IMG/VR virus record: IMGVR_UViG_3300021371_000042
Coordinates: 1 to 39,965 of that record
Strand: one strand, 5' to 3'
From: a virus
Length of the DNA stretch: 39,965 nucleotides
Under the pieces are notes generated by a model that was not told where the DNA came from, searched no databases, and was given only the letters and a program-made list of their open reading frames with translations. Positions within the stretch are counted from its first letter, which is position 1; every line of letters begins with the position of its first letter. Positions 1 through 8,561 of this stretch are shown piece after piece. The translations under genes and the position numbers were made by a program.

Positions 1-149
1 ACGTTGACCAAGCCCTCTCAGGGGGCCAAGGTGCCTTCAATGGCGTCTTAGACACAGGATACTACCAAGGACCCACCTACGCTGGACCTAACGCATTCCA
101 GACAGGCACAGCTGGCAACATGGGTAACTTTGGTCTCGACATGCAGCGC
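1..149. repeat. Left copy of the terminal overlap (matches 39817-39965)
   Basis: Bases 1-149 match 39817-39965 without gaps except for five substitutions at 17-20 and 23. The shared sequence is coding (internal virion protein), so it is more likely an assembly overlap of a circular or circularly permuted genome than a natural T7-type terminal repeat, which lies outside genes. The mismatches change one residue (Ser here, Glu in the right copy) and are otherwise synonymous. Confidence 0.9.
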
Positions 150-920
150 GGTGGCTACAACATGATGGCTAACAACGCAGGCTTTGGCGCCAACGCCAAC
201 AACATGTATAACCAGTTCCAAGGCCTCTCCGATGCAGCACAGGAAGACCGCTTGTCTAAGGCTATCGGCTATGCTGGTGACAACGCTGGATCCTTAGTTG
301 ACGCTGCTATGCGTGACAGCACCAGACAGCTACAAGAGCAAACGCTCCCCGGTATCAACACAGCTGCTTCTGGGTCTGGTAATGTCAACTCAAGCCGTGC
401 TGGTGTAGCCGATGCTATCGCCCAGCGCTCTTATGATGACAGACGCTCCGATGTTACCTCTAACATCACGAACAACCTGATCGACAGGTCCCTCAACCAG
501 CAACAACAACAGTTTACTGATCAGTCTAATGCACTCACCAGTGCAGGCAACATGAACAACCAGATCTCCAATGCCTACAACACTGGTCTCAACACGATGG
601 GCTCAGGGTTTGGCTACGGTATGCAGGGTGGCCAGGCTCTGCAGGGTTATGACCAAGCTGCTCTCAATGATGCTCGCAACCGCTTCGAGGGCAACCGAGA
701 CTTTGGTTACAACATGTACAAGGATTACATGGGTGGAATGCTAGGTGCTGCCCCGACCACTAACAACCAAGCTGCAGCCAACATGGCTAGCCCAACTACA
801 GCGACACTGGGTGGAATGCAGTCTGGCTTTGGGTTTGGTCAGGAGTACTTAGGTAATGGCTTTAATAGCAAAATGTTTAATCCTCTGTTTGGGGGATCTG
901 GGATAGGAGGGTTTGCATAA
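3..920 (+). CDS. Putative internal virion (DNA-ejection) protein, 5' part missing at window edge
   Basis: The reading frame enters the window open at base 3 and stops at 918-920. It is the continuation of the frame that starts at 39678, and joining the two across the junction gives about 352 residues. The N-terminal part (seen at the right edge) has a glycine/alanine-rich hydrophobic helix. The rest is rich in Gly, Asn, Gln and Met with a central Gln run, and has no catalytic motif that I recognise. Such low-complexity, helix-leading proteins next to two other large virion proteins are typical of podovirus internal core or pilot proteins, which leave the head with the DNA. The internal ATG at 120 is not the true start because the homologous frame continues upstream. 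The function is inferred from composition and position only. Confidence 0.6.
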   Translation, partial: VDQALSGGQGAFNGVLDTGYYQGPTYAGPNAFQTGTAGNMGNFGLDMQRGGYNMMANNAGFGANANNMYNQFQGLSDAAQEDRLSKAIGYAGDNAGSLVDAAMRDSTRQLQEQTLPGINTAASGSGNVNSSRAGVADAIAQRSYDDRRSDVTSNITNNLIDRSLNQQQQQFTDQSNALTSAGNMNNQISNAYNTGLNTMGSGFGYGMQGGQALQGYDQAALNDARNRFEGNRDFGYNMYKDYMGGMLGAAPTTNNQAAANMASPTTATLGGMQSGFGFGQEYLGNGFNSKMFNPLFGGSGIGGFA

Positions 921-2002
921 TGATGAACTTGCCCAACTACAGTAACCCAGAAAACAGAAACATGGGCGTCATGCCATATTTCACGGGTATGCACCAAAGA
1001 GAGCAAGACCAAGCATTACAAGCAAACACTATTAACCCCATGACTGCCCCAGTCTTAAGTATCCCAAGTGAAACCAACGTCATGCAGCCCCTAGGCCAAG
1101 GCATGGATTCGTCTGGTATGTTTCCCGTTGAAGCATCTGCATTGCCACCAGTATTAGAACCACAGAGTGCTGCACCGCCGCCACCCATGCCCAACCAAGG
1201 TCCTAACCCGCACTCAGGCTTACCCATACCCCCACAAGGGCCAGTCTTAAGTAATCCAGCGCAACCACAGCCCCGGGCACCAGCACTGTCTGTACCCTCT
1301 CAGGGTGCAACAGGTAACGCCCGTGGCTCAAGCCGTATGCCAAACCAGAAGATTGGCCTAGGCGAAGCTATGATGCGTATGGGTGGTGCCACGATGGCAG
1401 CTAGCTCCCAAGGTGCCTTGGCTGGCTTAGGTGCAATGAGTGATAGCTACGGTCAGATCCAAGACTACAACCGTGCCCGTGAGATGGAAGCCTTTGAGAT
1501 CGAAGAGGCGCGTAGGAAGGCCATTGCTGATCGCCAAGCTAGAGCACAGGCAGCTGCAGCTAAGGCAAACAAGGGTGACCCAGAGGCATCAGCTAAGGCA
1601 AGGCTTTCACTTCAGAATGCTGATGCCGTACTTCAGGGGTTTGATGACTTTGATGGTGTCACTGGGTGGGGCTATTGGTTCAACCAGACTTGGGATCGTT
1701 TGACAGGCAACGAGCGTGAAAACATCCGACTTAAGATTAACTCTATGAAAGTAGACAGGGTCTTAGCAAACATTGCCCAAACCAAAGGTGCAATCTCTGA
1801 GAAAGAGATGGAAATCTTTATGTCTGACCAACCAGCTTGGACTGCAAGCGAAGACATTTGGCGTAAGTGGGTTACAGACTACAGAAATGCCCTGCTTGTC
1901 ATGAATACTAACCTTGCCAACGGTACGACTGTGGGTCCTTCAAGTAAAAACGATATACCCACCTTTGACCCTGCCACTGGCAAGTTCAGTGACGAGGGGT
2001 AA
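920..2002 (+). CDS. Putative internal virion protein 2 (proline-rich N-terminus)
   Basis: The 360-residue protein starts at an ATG that overlaps the stop of the preceding gene (TAATG), so the two are translationally coupled. Residues 1-140 are rich in Pro, Gln and Met and look disordered. Residues 150-230 hold a Met/Ala-rich segment followed by a charged coiled-coil-like helix. The C-terminal third is a compact helical region that includes the sequence KGAISEKEMEIF. From memory, a similar element recurs near the C-terminus of podovirus internal virion proteins. Its neighbours (another ejection-type protein upstream, a giant one downstream) give a three-gene set comparable to T7 genes 14-15-16. 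No enzymatic motif is seen. The role as a core/ejection protein is inferred from synteny. Confidence 0.6.
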   Translation: MMNLPNYSNPENRNMGVMPYFTGMHQREQDQALQANTINPMTAPVLSIPSETNVMQPLGQGMDSSGMFPVEASALPPVLEPQSAAPPPPMPNQGPNPHSGLPIPPQGPVLSNPAQPQPRAPALSVPSQGATGNARGSSRMPNQKIGLGEAMMRMGGATMAASSQGALAGLGAMSDSYGQIQDYNRAREMEAFEIEEARRKAIADRQARAQAAAAKANKGDPEASAKARLSLQNADAVLQGFDDFDGVTGWGYWFNQTWDRLTGNERENIRLKINSMKVDRVLANIAQTKGAISEKEMEIFMSDQPAWTASEDIWRKWVTDYRNALLVMNTNLANGTTVGPSSKNDIPTFDPATGKFSDEG

Positions 2003-2004
2003 AC

Positions 2005-5000
2005 ATGCCACAGATACAAACCCCAGATGGTCAGGTCTTCAACTTTCCTGACACGATGAGCCGTGCCCAGATAGCTGAGGCACTTCAGCGTAGACTAGGC
2101 AACAAGACGGAACCTCAAGCGCAGCCCCAGCAACAGCAAGCTATAACTCCACAAGATACCTCTATGGGTTCTGCTTTTAAAGTAGCCGATGCCCAATCAC
2201 AGGGTGCGTCTATGTCTGGTACTGCATCCCTTCAGCGCAACCTATCTCAAGGGCCCTTTGGTCAGTTCTTACAGAGTGCCACCGACAACTATGTTAACCC
2301 TATTCGTGAGGGGTTAGGTTTTGATCCTATAGATCGTGACCAAGTAGATGCAGATGCGTCTGCTAGGCTTCAGGCTGGTGCTGATAGAGCCAATGCAGAA
2401 GCTGAAAAGATTGCAGAGGACCTAGACTTCTACAACATGACCACCTCAGACATTAACAGTGTCGGTGACTTTGTTAACTTTATTGGTCAGAAGACAGCCC
2501 AAGCAGCCCCATACATGGGCGCAGCCTTGGCATCAGGCGGTACTCTTACATATCCATTTGCTGTCGGTGAGATCAGCCAAAACCTGTCAGAGATCGAGGG
2601 TTTACCCCAAGAGAAAGCAGACGATATTGCCGCCGCTGGTGGTGCCATCTCAGCTGCCTTAGAAACCCTAGGTATCGCCAAGCTTTTACCTAAAGGTACG
2701 TCTAATAGCATCCTAGGTGGTATTGCGAGCGGTGTAATAACCGAGGGCACAACCGAGGGCCTTCAAGAGCTAGTTAACATCGGATCTGAAGCCGTAGGTG
2801 GTAAGCAGTTTTCAGAAGGTGAAATCCTAAACAGACTGAAAGAGGCTGCAGCTGCGGGTAGTGTTGCTGGTGGTGCCTTCAAAGGTAGTACACAGGCCGC
2901 TTCTAAAGCTAAGAGTTTATTCACCTCTGATGGTAAACTTAACGTAAACAACCTTGATGACCCTACCAAGCTTGCAGCTGGTGATGTCGCTAGACAACTA
3001 CAGCAAATCGCTGCGGCTGAAGGCTTTAATCTTAAAAACGTAAACATCAGTGCACAATTTGGTGCCAAAGGTGCACTAGAAGAAGCTCGCAAGCAGAACA
3101 ATGGTGAAATCACAGAGCTAGTGAAAGCCCTCAAGGGTAAACTGAACAGCAAGAACGCTAAATCTCTTGATCAAGTGTTATCTGACTATGCGCCTGCCAA
3201 TGCTGCAATAAAGCAAGGTAAGAACAAAGTATCTGGATATGTCAACAAGGCAGATATGGCTGCATTAGCTCGCCTGGTGGGTCCTTACCAAGAGGGCGCT
3301 GCCCTCATGAATGCTTTAGCCAAATCTAATGTAATCACCGGGTTGTTCAAAGACGGTATGAAGGGCGGCGTCAGTCAATTCACTGACTACTTCAATCCCC
3401 TTGGCACATCTGGTGCTGTATATGACCCCACACGCCTTGGTAACATTGTCCTTGGTGGTGGTTTAGCCGCAGCCACCCTAGGCCAGTCAGTTCCAATCCA
3501 AGCAGGCATAGTAGGCTTAGGTCGCCTGGTTGATGCAGCCACTGGTCGCCGCAATAAGCTATCAAGGTTCGTCAACAAGAACGTCAACGCACAGGGCCTA
3601 CCCTCGCCATCTGGAGTCTCTCTGGTAGACAAGGCTAAGACAGCTGAATCGGATGCAAAGGTCCGTAGAGAAGCTCTAGCTCGCATAGCCACCCAGATCG
3701 ATGCTCCACCCAACGCCAACTCCCCGGTAGGAACCATCCTGTCTGGCACAGGCCTCTCACGGGATGGTCTCTCTCAGACAATCAACAGTATGGCCCAAGA
3801 CTTCGCAGGCCAACCTGAGTTAGCACCTGTCTTGGAGAGCATCCAACAGAATATGGACGGGGATACCAACCCTGTCTTAGAGCTCAACGAGATCATCCCG
3901 ATCATCGGTCAATACGCCCAGATGACTGCCCCAGAACTCATTGTGGCAACCCCGGACAATCCTCTGTTGGCTCGCGGTGTGCAACAGTCTCCAACGCAGA
4001 CTGATGTACAAACTGAAGCACCTAGTCAGCCCCAGTCTGGCAACCAGTTCACAACCCCAGAGAACTACCAAGCAGGCAAGAGCGACAACAACAGCTTCGC
4101 CAGATCCTTAGCAGCCCAAGTATCCGAAGATGCTGGGGTATCTGTGTCTGACAAAGCGCAGCTGATGACCGCCCTAGAAGACGTACAGTCTAGCCTAGGA
4201 CCAGACCCTGTTGCAGCACTCGATGAGATCACCACAGAGCTCCAGAACATCGGTGTTAACCGGGATGTCATAGACACATACTTCAAGCCTTACAGAGACC
4301 GTGTGGCGCTCCAGCAAGCCCGTGTGGGCCGTATGCAAGCCCCTGAGACTGAGGACAGCCCTAGGTTTTCTATGGGTCCTCAATTTGATTACCGTATGCA
4401 GCACCAACCGTCAGCACCAGAAGATGGTGCAGCACCCCTCTGGGACATGACTGGTAATGGTGAAGTCTTTCCAGATGACATATATTCTCAAAATGGTCTT
4501 AGGTATTACGGTAACCCAAACAGCCAAGCTGACCGTGAATCCTATAAAATTATAACGGAAGTAATGGGTAACCCAGAGGCTGAAGTTACTATCTATAGAG
4601 CAGTCCCTGATGAGGCAGATATAGACACAATTAACCCTGGTGACTTTGTAACCCTCAGTCGTACATATGCTGAACAGCATGGCGAATCTGGCTATGGGCC
4701 TATGGGCGAAGATAGAGGGAAGATCCTATCTAAGAAGGTAAAAGTCAAAGAAGTCTTCTCTGAGGGCAATGACTTAAACGAGTTTGGTTATTTCCCTGAG
4801 ACTGAGGACAGCCCTAGGTTTGCTAGAATAGCGCCTGTCCCGTTTAACAACGATAGAATGCAACAGATGTTTGGGGTCGAGGACCCTACACCTGGCGGTA
4901 ACTATATTGACCTAGATACCAAGGAAGATCTCACAGGTAATACTTATGCAGGCGGTAAGGTTTCTATCGTTGACGGTAAGCCTGTCTTAGATACTAGTGA

Positions 5001-7809
5001 TGACTTCTCTGAGCCAGCCACGAAAGCTGATGGCCGCAAGGTAAAGGTCAACCTATTTAAACAAAAAGCTGGCTGGAAGTGGATTGACTATGATGGCCCA
5101 GCCACCATTGTTTCAACTGAAGTAGGTGGCAAGCACCACTACGCTTTGTCTTCTGACTTCCAGAACCCAGTAACACTTCAGACATACCCCAACCAACCTA
5201 GTGAACCAAGGTTACGCCCGACCACCCAAGGTGAGGTGGAGCTTGGAAACAAGATTGGCAACATCAGTGTCCGAGGGAAGATTCACCCGGTATATGATGA
5301 AGTGCGTATTGTCTCAAAAAGCCCAGAGCGCCCTCAGGTTTCTACAGATGGCCCCCTTCTCAGTATACCAGAGATCCCACGCGGTGAATCTACAAATATA
5401 CAAATGCCTAACCAATTAGGTACAGCCTTTGGTTTTGCTAAAGACTCCAACTTTGCCAAAGGTAGGGACCTTAAACTTGCGCTCCAAGAGAAATCATTGG
5501 CTGCACAGAAAGAAGAAGGTGTAGATTTAACCGAGCTATCTACAGAAAACGTAAGCCGCCTTGCAGATCACGTTGTCTCTGACGCTCTAGAAGCCCTCAA
5601 AGACAACTCAAATGCCATTGGTTGGTATGATCGCACGGTAACTGACGCTCTTAGTAGCCTGTCAGAAATCTACCCAGAGATCCAAACCAACCCAGTTAAC
5701 AAATTGCAGTTCATTTGGGCTCTAGCGGTCACATCTAATGGCACCAAAGTAGATAAGAACTTTGAGTTAGCTGCAAATGCCTACGATACACTGCAAAGAA
5801 CTGGTCGGTTTCCTACAAACATAGGTATTGGGGAGGCAGCTAAAGCAATTAATGGTGGCCTGCAGCAATATCACACAATGCTTGAGAAGTTTGAGCGTCA
5901 AACGAACAGCAACGAAGGTGATCACCAGTTACTTGCTGACTTTATGAACTCTCAAGTCCCCGTTAAGCAGATTGAACAAGAATACAACGTCCAAATCAGT
6001 GGAGAAGGTAAAAATACCTTAGTGCGGGGGGCATCCATCTTAGGTCCTAAGATTGGCAATGGTTTCTTCAGTAATCTCTATGGTAACTTTGATGCTTTAA
6101 CTATGGACCGCTGGCTAATGCGTACAGTTGGCCGTATGCGCGGGTCTTTAGTTAAAATCAACCAGCCAATGGTTAAGAAGAAGAACACAGAGATAAAGTC
6201 TCTCATTTCTAGTGCTGATAAGGATACTCTTAAGTCTTTACGGTCTTATCTAAAGCCATCAGGTATTAAGATTGGTAAAACAATGTCCCAGCGAGACATA
6301 AATGATCTTGCGGCGTACATTGCAAAACAATCTACGTCTAAGGAGTGGCGGGTTGGCTTAAATGGGATATCTGAAGACCTTAGAAAAGCTGGTAATGGGT
6401 TGGCAAAGTATCTTGATGGTCAAGTAGAGGCCCCAGCTGGTGCTAAAGAGCGTGACTTCATCCGCTCTGTGTTTACTGAAGCACTAGGAAGGTTAAACTC
6501 AGAGCCTACAGTGACTAGGGCCTCAAACGCTGGCCTTACGATGAGTGACTTGCAGGCTCTCTTGTGGTATCCAGAAAAGCGCCTATATGATACAGCAAAG
6601 GCCCCCGAAGGTCAGGAAAGCAGAGGATATGCAGATGACGAAGCGCCAGACTACGCAAACGCAGCCCGAAAACTTGTCGAAACAAGGAAAGCAATGGCTG
6701 TCGGAGGTGGACTGGGATCTACTGGAGCAGCTGGACCAGGAGGAAGAGGGCCAGTCGATTCCGATGCAAGATTCAACAGAGAACCCACAGGAGTCGCAGG
6801 CATCCTCGCCCAGCGGATTCAAGGAAGTCCTGATGGACCCACCGCCAGGGGTGCTGTCCCCGGCGTTCAAGAAGTAAAAGGTCACGTAGAACACGCACGG
6901 TCTTTAGTCGAGATAGGTAAGCCCGGATCTCAGTACGAAAATGGCATAAAAGACCAACAAATGGTTGAACATCTAGCTGAGGCTGTCGGCATTACCCTGA
7001 AGATGTTTGATGACCACAACGCTATGCTAGACGATGGTAAAATCGGCGACGATTTCCGAGAAGAAGGTGAGGCCTCTAGTGGTTTTTATAACCGTAAAGA
7101 AAACACAGCAAGAGCCTTGCTACCAGGCACCGAGGTAATTGCCACAAGTAAGATAGTAAATTCTTTTGATTCCTACATTACTGCACTTCATGAGGTTGCT
7201 CATGGTATTGCTGGTCGAGACATTGAGGGAAACTTAACTGGTACATATGATATCGGTAAAAACTATCTTACTGGCCGTAAGGATGCTGCACCCGTAGATA
7301 CCTTAGAGATAATGATTGGCGGCTTCATTACTATGCCAAACGCAAAGAAGCGTAAGATTGTCCAAGAGATTATGTCTTTGCAAGATGATAGCGCCTACGA
7401 CAATGGTGGTTCTAATTATCGACCAGTGAGGCCGACAGGCCCTGCTAAACTACGCCTTGCAGAAATGAAACCTGGGCTTGCAAAAAACAAGTTTAGGGAT
7501 CGCATTAAGAACTTTGAGAAATACTCTCGCAGCGTCCCAGAGTTTACTGTCGATCCTCTCATCATGTATCTTCAAGATCCTAGGAAGATGAAGAGCGTTG
7601 CACCTGAGACAGCCAAAGCTATTAGGGCCTTCTTTGTGAATAGCTCTAAGATCCGCTTCTACAGCCACCCACTAGCGATGGCCTTTGCTGTCGTTATGGC
7701 AATGCTCATGAAGCAAGAGCAAGCTGAAGAAGAGCAAGAACGCCAGAAGCAACAACAGATGGCACCAGGGGCTCTAACGCCCCCACCGGGCGCACTATCA
7801 GCCGCCTAA
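2005..7809 (+). CDS. Giant polyvalent internal virion protein with ADP-ribosyltransferase-like and HExxH metallopeptidase domains
   Basis: The 1934-residue protein starts 2 bases after the preceding stop. Its first 32 residues carry the 'TPDGQVFNFPD...' type motif that often opens large phage ejection proteins. Residues about 165-275 hold hydrophobic Gly/Ala-rich helices. Residues about 850-930 resemble the ADP-ribosyltransferase (ART) domain of polyvalent proteins: YRAV with Arg865, a following Ser-rich strand, and GNDLNEFGY with Glu926 as the candidate catalytic Glu. Residues about 1130-1400 form a conserved helical region with a 'GPKIGNGFFSNLYGNFD' signature that I have seen in similar giant phage proteins. 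Residues 1729-1733 are HEVAH, a zincin HExxH motif. The C-terminus has a hydrophobic helix followed by a Gln/Glu-rich tail. It probably travels in the virion and enters the host with the DNA, where the enzymatic domains could act on host proteins. The domain calls come from motifs and the delivery role is inferred. Confidence 0.72.
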   Translation: MPQIQTPDGQVFNFPDTMSRAQIAEALQRRLGNKTEPQAQPQQQQAITPQDTSMGSAFKVADAQSQGASMSGTASLQRNLSQGPFGQFLQSATDNYVNPIREGLGFDPIDRDQVDADASARLQAGADRANAEAEKIAEDLDFYNMTTSDINSVGDFVNFIGQKTAQAAPYMGAALASGGTLTYPFAVGEISQNLSEIEGLPQEKADDIAAAGGAISAALETLGIAKLLPKGTSNSILGGIASGVITEGTTEGLQELVNIGSEAVGGKQFSEGEILNRLKEAAAAGSVAGGAFKGSTQAASKAKSLFTSDGKLNVNNLDDPTKLAAGDVARQLQQIAAAEGFNLKNVNISAQFGAKGALEEARKQNNGEITELVKALKGKLNSKNAKSLDQVLSDYAPANAAIKQGKNKVSGYVNKADMAALARLVGPYQEGAALMNALAKSNVITGLFKDGMKGGVSQFTDYFNPLGTSGAVYDPTRLGNIVLGGGLAAATLGQSVPIQAGIVGLGRLVDAATGRRNKLSRFVNKNVNAQGLPSPSGVSLVDKAKTAESDAKVRREALARIATQIDAPPNANSPVGTILSGTGLSRDGLSQTINSMAQDFAGQPELAPVLESIQQNMDGDTNPVLELNEIIPIIGQYAQMTAPELIVATPDNPLLARGVQQSPTQTDVQTEAPSQPQSGNQFTTPENYQAGKSDNNSFARSLAAQVSEDAGVSVSDKAQLMTALEDVQSSLGPDPVAALDEITTELQNIGVNRDVIDTYFKPYRDRVALQQARVGRMQAPETEDSPRFSMGPQFDYRMQHQPSAPEDGAAPLWDMTGNGEVFPDDIYSQNGLRYYGNPNSQADRESYKIITEVMGNPEAEVTIYRAVPDEADIDTINPGDFVTLSRTYAEQHGESGYGPMGEDRGKILSKKVKVKEVFSEGNDLNEFGYFPETEDSPRFARIAPVPFNNDRMQQMFGVEDPTPGGNYIDLDTKEDLTGNTYAGGKVSIVDGKPVLDTSDDFSEPATKADGRKVKVNLFKQKAGWKWIDYDGPATIVSTEVGGKHHYALSSDFQNPVTLQTYPNQPSEPRLRPTTQGEVELGNKIGNISVRGKIHPVYDEVRIVSKSPERPQVSTDGPLLSIPEIPRGESTNIQMPNQLGTAFGFAKDSNFAKGRDLKLALQEKSLAAQKEEGVDLTELSTENVSRLADHVVSDALEALKDNSNAIGWYDRTVTDALSSLSEIYPEIQTNPVNKLQFIWALAVTSNGTKVDKNFELAANAYDTLQRTGRFPTNIGIGEAAKAINGGLQQYHTMLEKFERQTNSNEGDHQLLADFMNSQVPVKQIEQEYNVQISGEGKNTLVRGASILGPKIGNGFFSNLYGNFDALTMDRWLMRTVGRMRGSLVKINQPMVKKKNTEIKSLISSADKDTLKSLRSYLKPSGIKIGKTMSQRDINDLAAYIAKQSTSKEWRVGLNGISEDLRKAGNGLAKYLDGQVEAPAGAKERDFIRSVFTEALGRLNSEPTVTRASNAGLTMSDLQALLWYPEKRLYDTAKAPEGQESRGYADDEAPDYANAARKLVETRKAMAVGGGLGSTGAAGPGGRGPVDSDARFNREPTGVAGILAQRIQGSPDGPTARGAVPGVQEVKGHVEHARSLVEIGKPGSQYENGIKDQQMVEHLAEAVGITLKMFDDHNAMLDDGKIGDDFREEGEASSGFYNRKENTARALLPGTEVIATSKIVNSFDSYITALHEVAHGIAGRDIEGNLTGTYDIGKNYLTGRKDAAPVDTLEIMIGGFITMPNAKKRKIVQEIMSLQDDSAYDNGGSNYRPVRPTGPAKLRLAEMKPGLAKNKFRDRIKNFEKYSRSVPEFTVDPLIMYLQDPRKMKSVAPETAKAIRAFFVNSSKIRFYSHPLAMAFAVVMAMLMKQEQAEEEQERQKQQQMAPGALTPPPGALSAA
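4341..4368 (+). repeat. 28-bp direct repeat, copy 1, upstream of the ART domain
   Basis: These 28 bases are identical to 4794-4821. Both copies are read in the same frame and encode PETEDSPRF. The repeats flank the ADP-ribosyltransferase-like segment, and the repeat period is 453 bp, exactly 151 codons. Confidence 0.95.
4794..4821 (+). repeat. 28-bp direct repeat, copy 2, downstream of the ART domain
   Basis: Exact copy of 4341-4368 at the 3' edge of the ADP-ribosyltransferase-like segment. It encodes the same PETEDSPRF linker in frame, so recombination between the copies would remove the domain without breaking the gene. Confidence 0.95.
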
Positions 7810-7828
7810 GACCACCCAAGGAGAGCAA

Positions 7829-8095
7829 ATGTTACTAACAGTCCAAGACCTGGTCGAGGTCATGGAGACGATAGAGGTCATCAAGACGTCTACGCTTCTG
7901 ACCGATGCCCAGCGCAAAATCATGCTGGATGAACTCAAGCAAGACATCCCAGCCCCTGTCTTCTGCAAAAAGTGTCCTGAGACACTCTCTATCATAAACT
8001 CACTAGTGGAGACGAGAGATGCCAAAGCCAAACCAGCCCCGAAAAAAGGTCGCAAAAGCACCAAAGGGAACTCACTACAACTCAAGGACGGGTGA
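7829..8095 (+). CDS. Small hypothetical protein upstream of terminase small subunit
   Basis: An 88-residue protein with a strong Shine-Dalgarno (AAGGAGAGCAA just before the ATG). The first 50 residues look like two amphipathic helices. A CxxC pair (FCKKCPE, residues about 50-53) sits in the middle, and the C-terminal 25 residues are Lys-rich and basic. Its 3' end overlaps the next gene by 77 bases in another frame. I do not recognise the family. Its position immediately before the terminase small subunit suggests a packaging or head-completion accessory, but nothing in the sequence proves that. Confidence 0.6.
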   Translation: MLLTVQDLVEVMETIEVIKTSTLLTDAQRKIMLDELKQDIPAPVFCKKCPETLSIINSLVETRDAKAKPAPKKGRKSTKGNSLQLKDG

Positions 8096-8561
8096 ATCCA
8101 ATTACTTTGCGCGTCTCCAGAAGACGCCAGAAGGCCGAGCACTTCATAGGTCTTGGATGAAGAAACCTAAGGGGCCGAATGTTGGTAGACCCTGGGGGAC
8201 CCATGACGGCCACACGGCTGAGGGTATGAAGCCAATAAGGGATAAAGCAAAACAAGAAGCCAAGAAGGTAGTAAAGATCATGTCTGAGAACCCAGAGTAC
8301 AACATTGATGACAAGTATTCAGTGGAAGCATTGGAAACATCTGTCGAAATCATGCGTACAGCCCCTGCATCAGCAAGAGATCGCCTTACGGCTGCGCGTC
8401 TGATCTTGGACTTCACACGGTCCAAACCAGCTGCCAAGAGTGAAGTAACAATCGGCAAGGCAGAAGCCTTCTTAAGTTCGCTCTTAGATAGCGAAGAAGA
8501 GGAAGAGCAAACCGATGCCAACCCAGAAGCAAGTGAAGGCGATACGCAAACGTCTGTATGA
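8019..8561 (+). CDS. Putative terminase small subunit
   Basis: A 180-residue protein whose ATG is preceded by GGAGACGAGAG. The N-terminus is basic. A central region (about 20-60) contains the KKPKGPNVGRPWG stretch. Residues about 95-160 form a helical domain (repeats of Ala/Arg/Leu ending in LDFTRSKPAAKSEVTI and an AEAFLSSLL helix) that looks like the C-terminal part of podovirus small terminase proteins. The tail is acidic. It overlaps the start of the large terminase gene by 47 bases, the usual arrangement for a TerS-TerL pair. It would recognise the phage DNA and load the large subunit. The assignment rests on synteny and on the 'LDFTKSKP'-like motif, not on a full domain match. Confidence 0.7.
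   Translation: MPKPNQPRKKVAKAPKGTHYNSRTGESNYFARLQKTPEGRALHRSWMKKPKGPNVGRPWGTHDGHTAEGMKPIRDKAKQEAKKVVKIMSENPEYNIDDKYSVEALETSVEIMRTAPASARDRLTAARLILDFTRSKPAAKSEVTIGKAEAFLSSLLDSEEEEEQTDANPEASEGDTQTSV

Noticed and set aside
1-149. Natural T7-type direct terminal repeats
   Set aside because: The repeat lies within a coding frame that continues across the junction, and the copies are not identical. A circular assembly overlap is simpler.
6545-6877. A 110-residue frame nested in the giant virion protein with protein-like composition
   Set aside because: It starts at a GTG without a ribosome site, and the main frame continues unbroken with conserved sequence on both sides. The Gly-rich linker of the main frame explains the look of the second frame.
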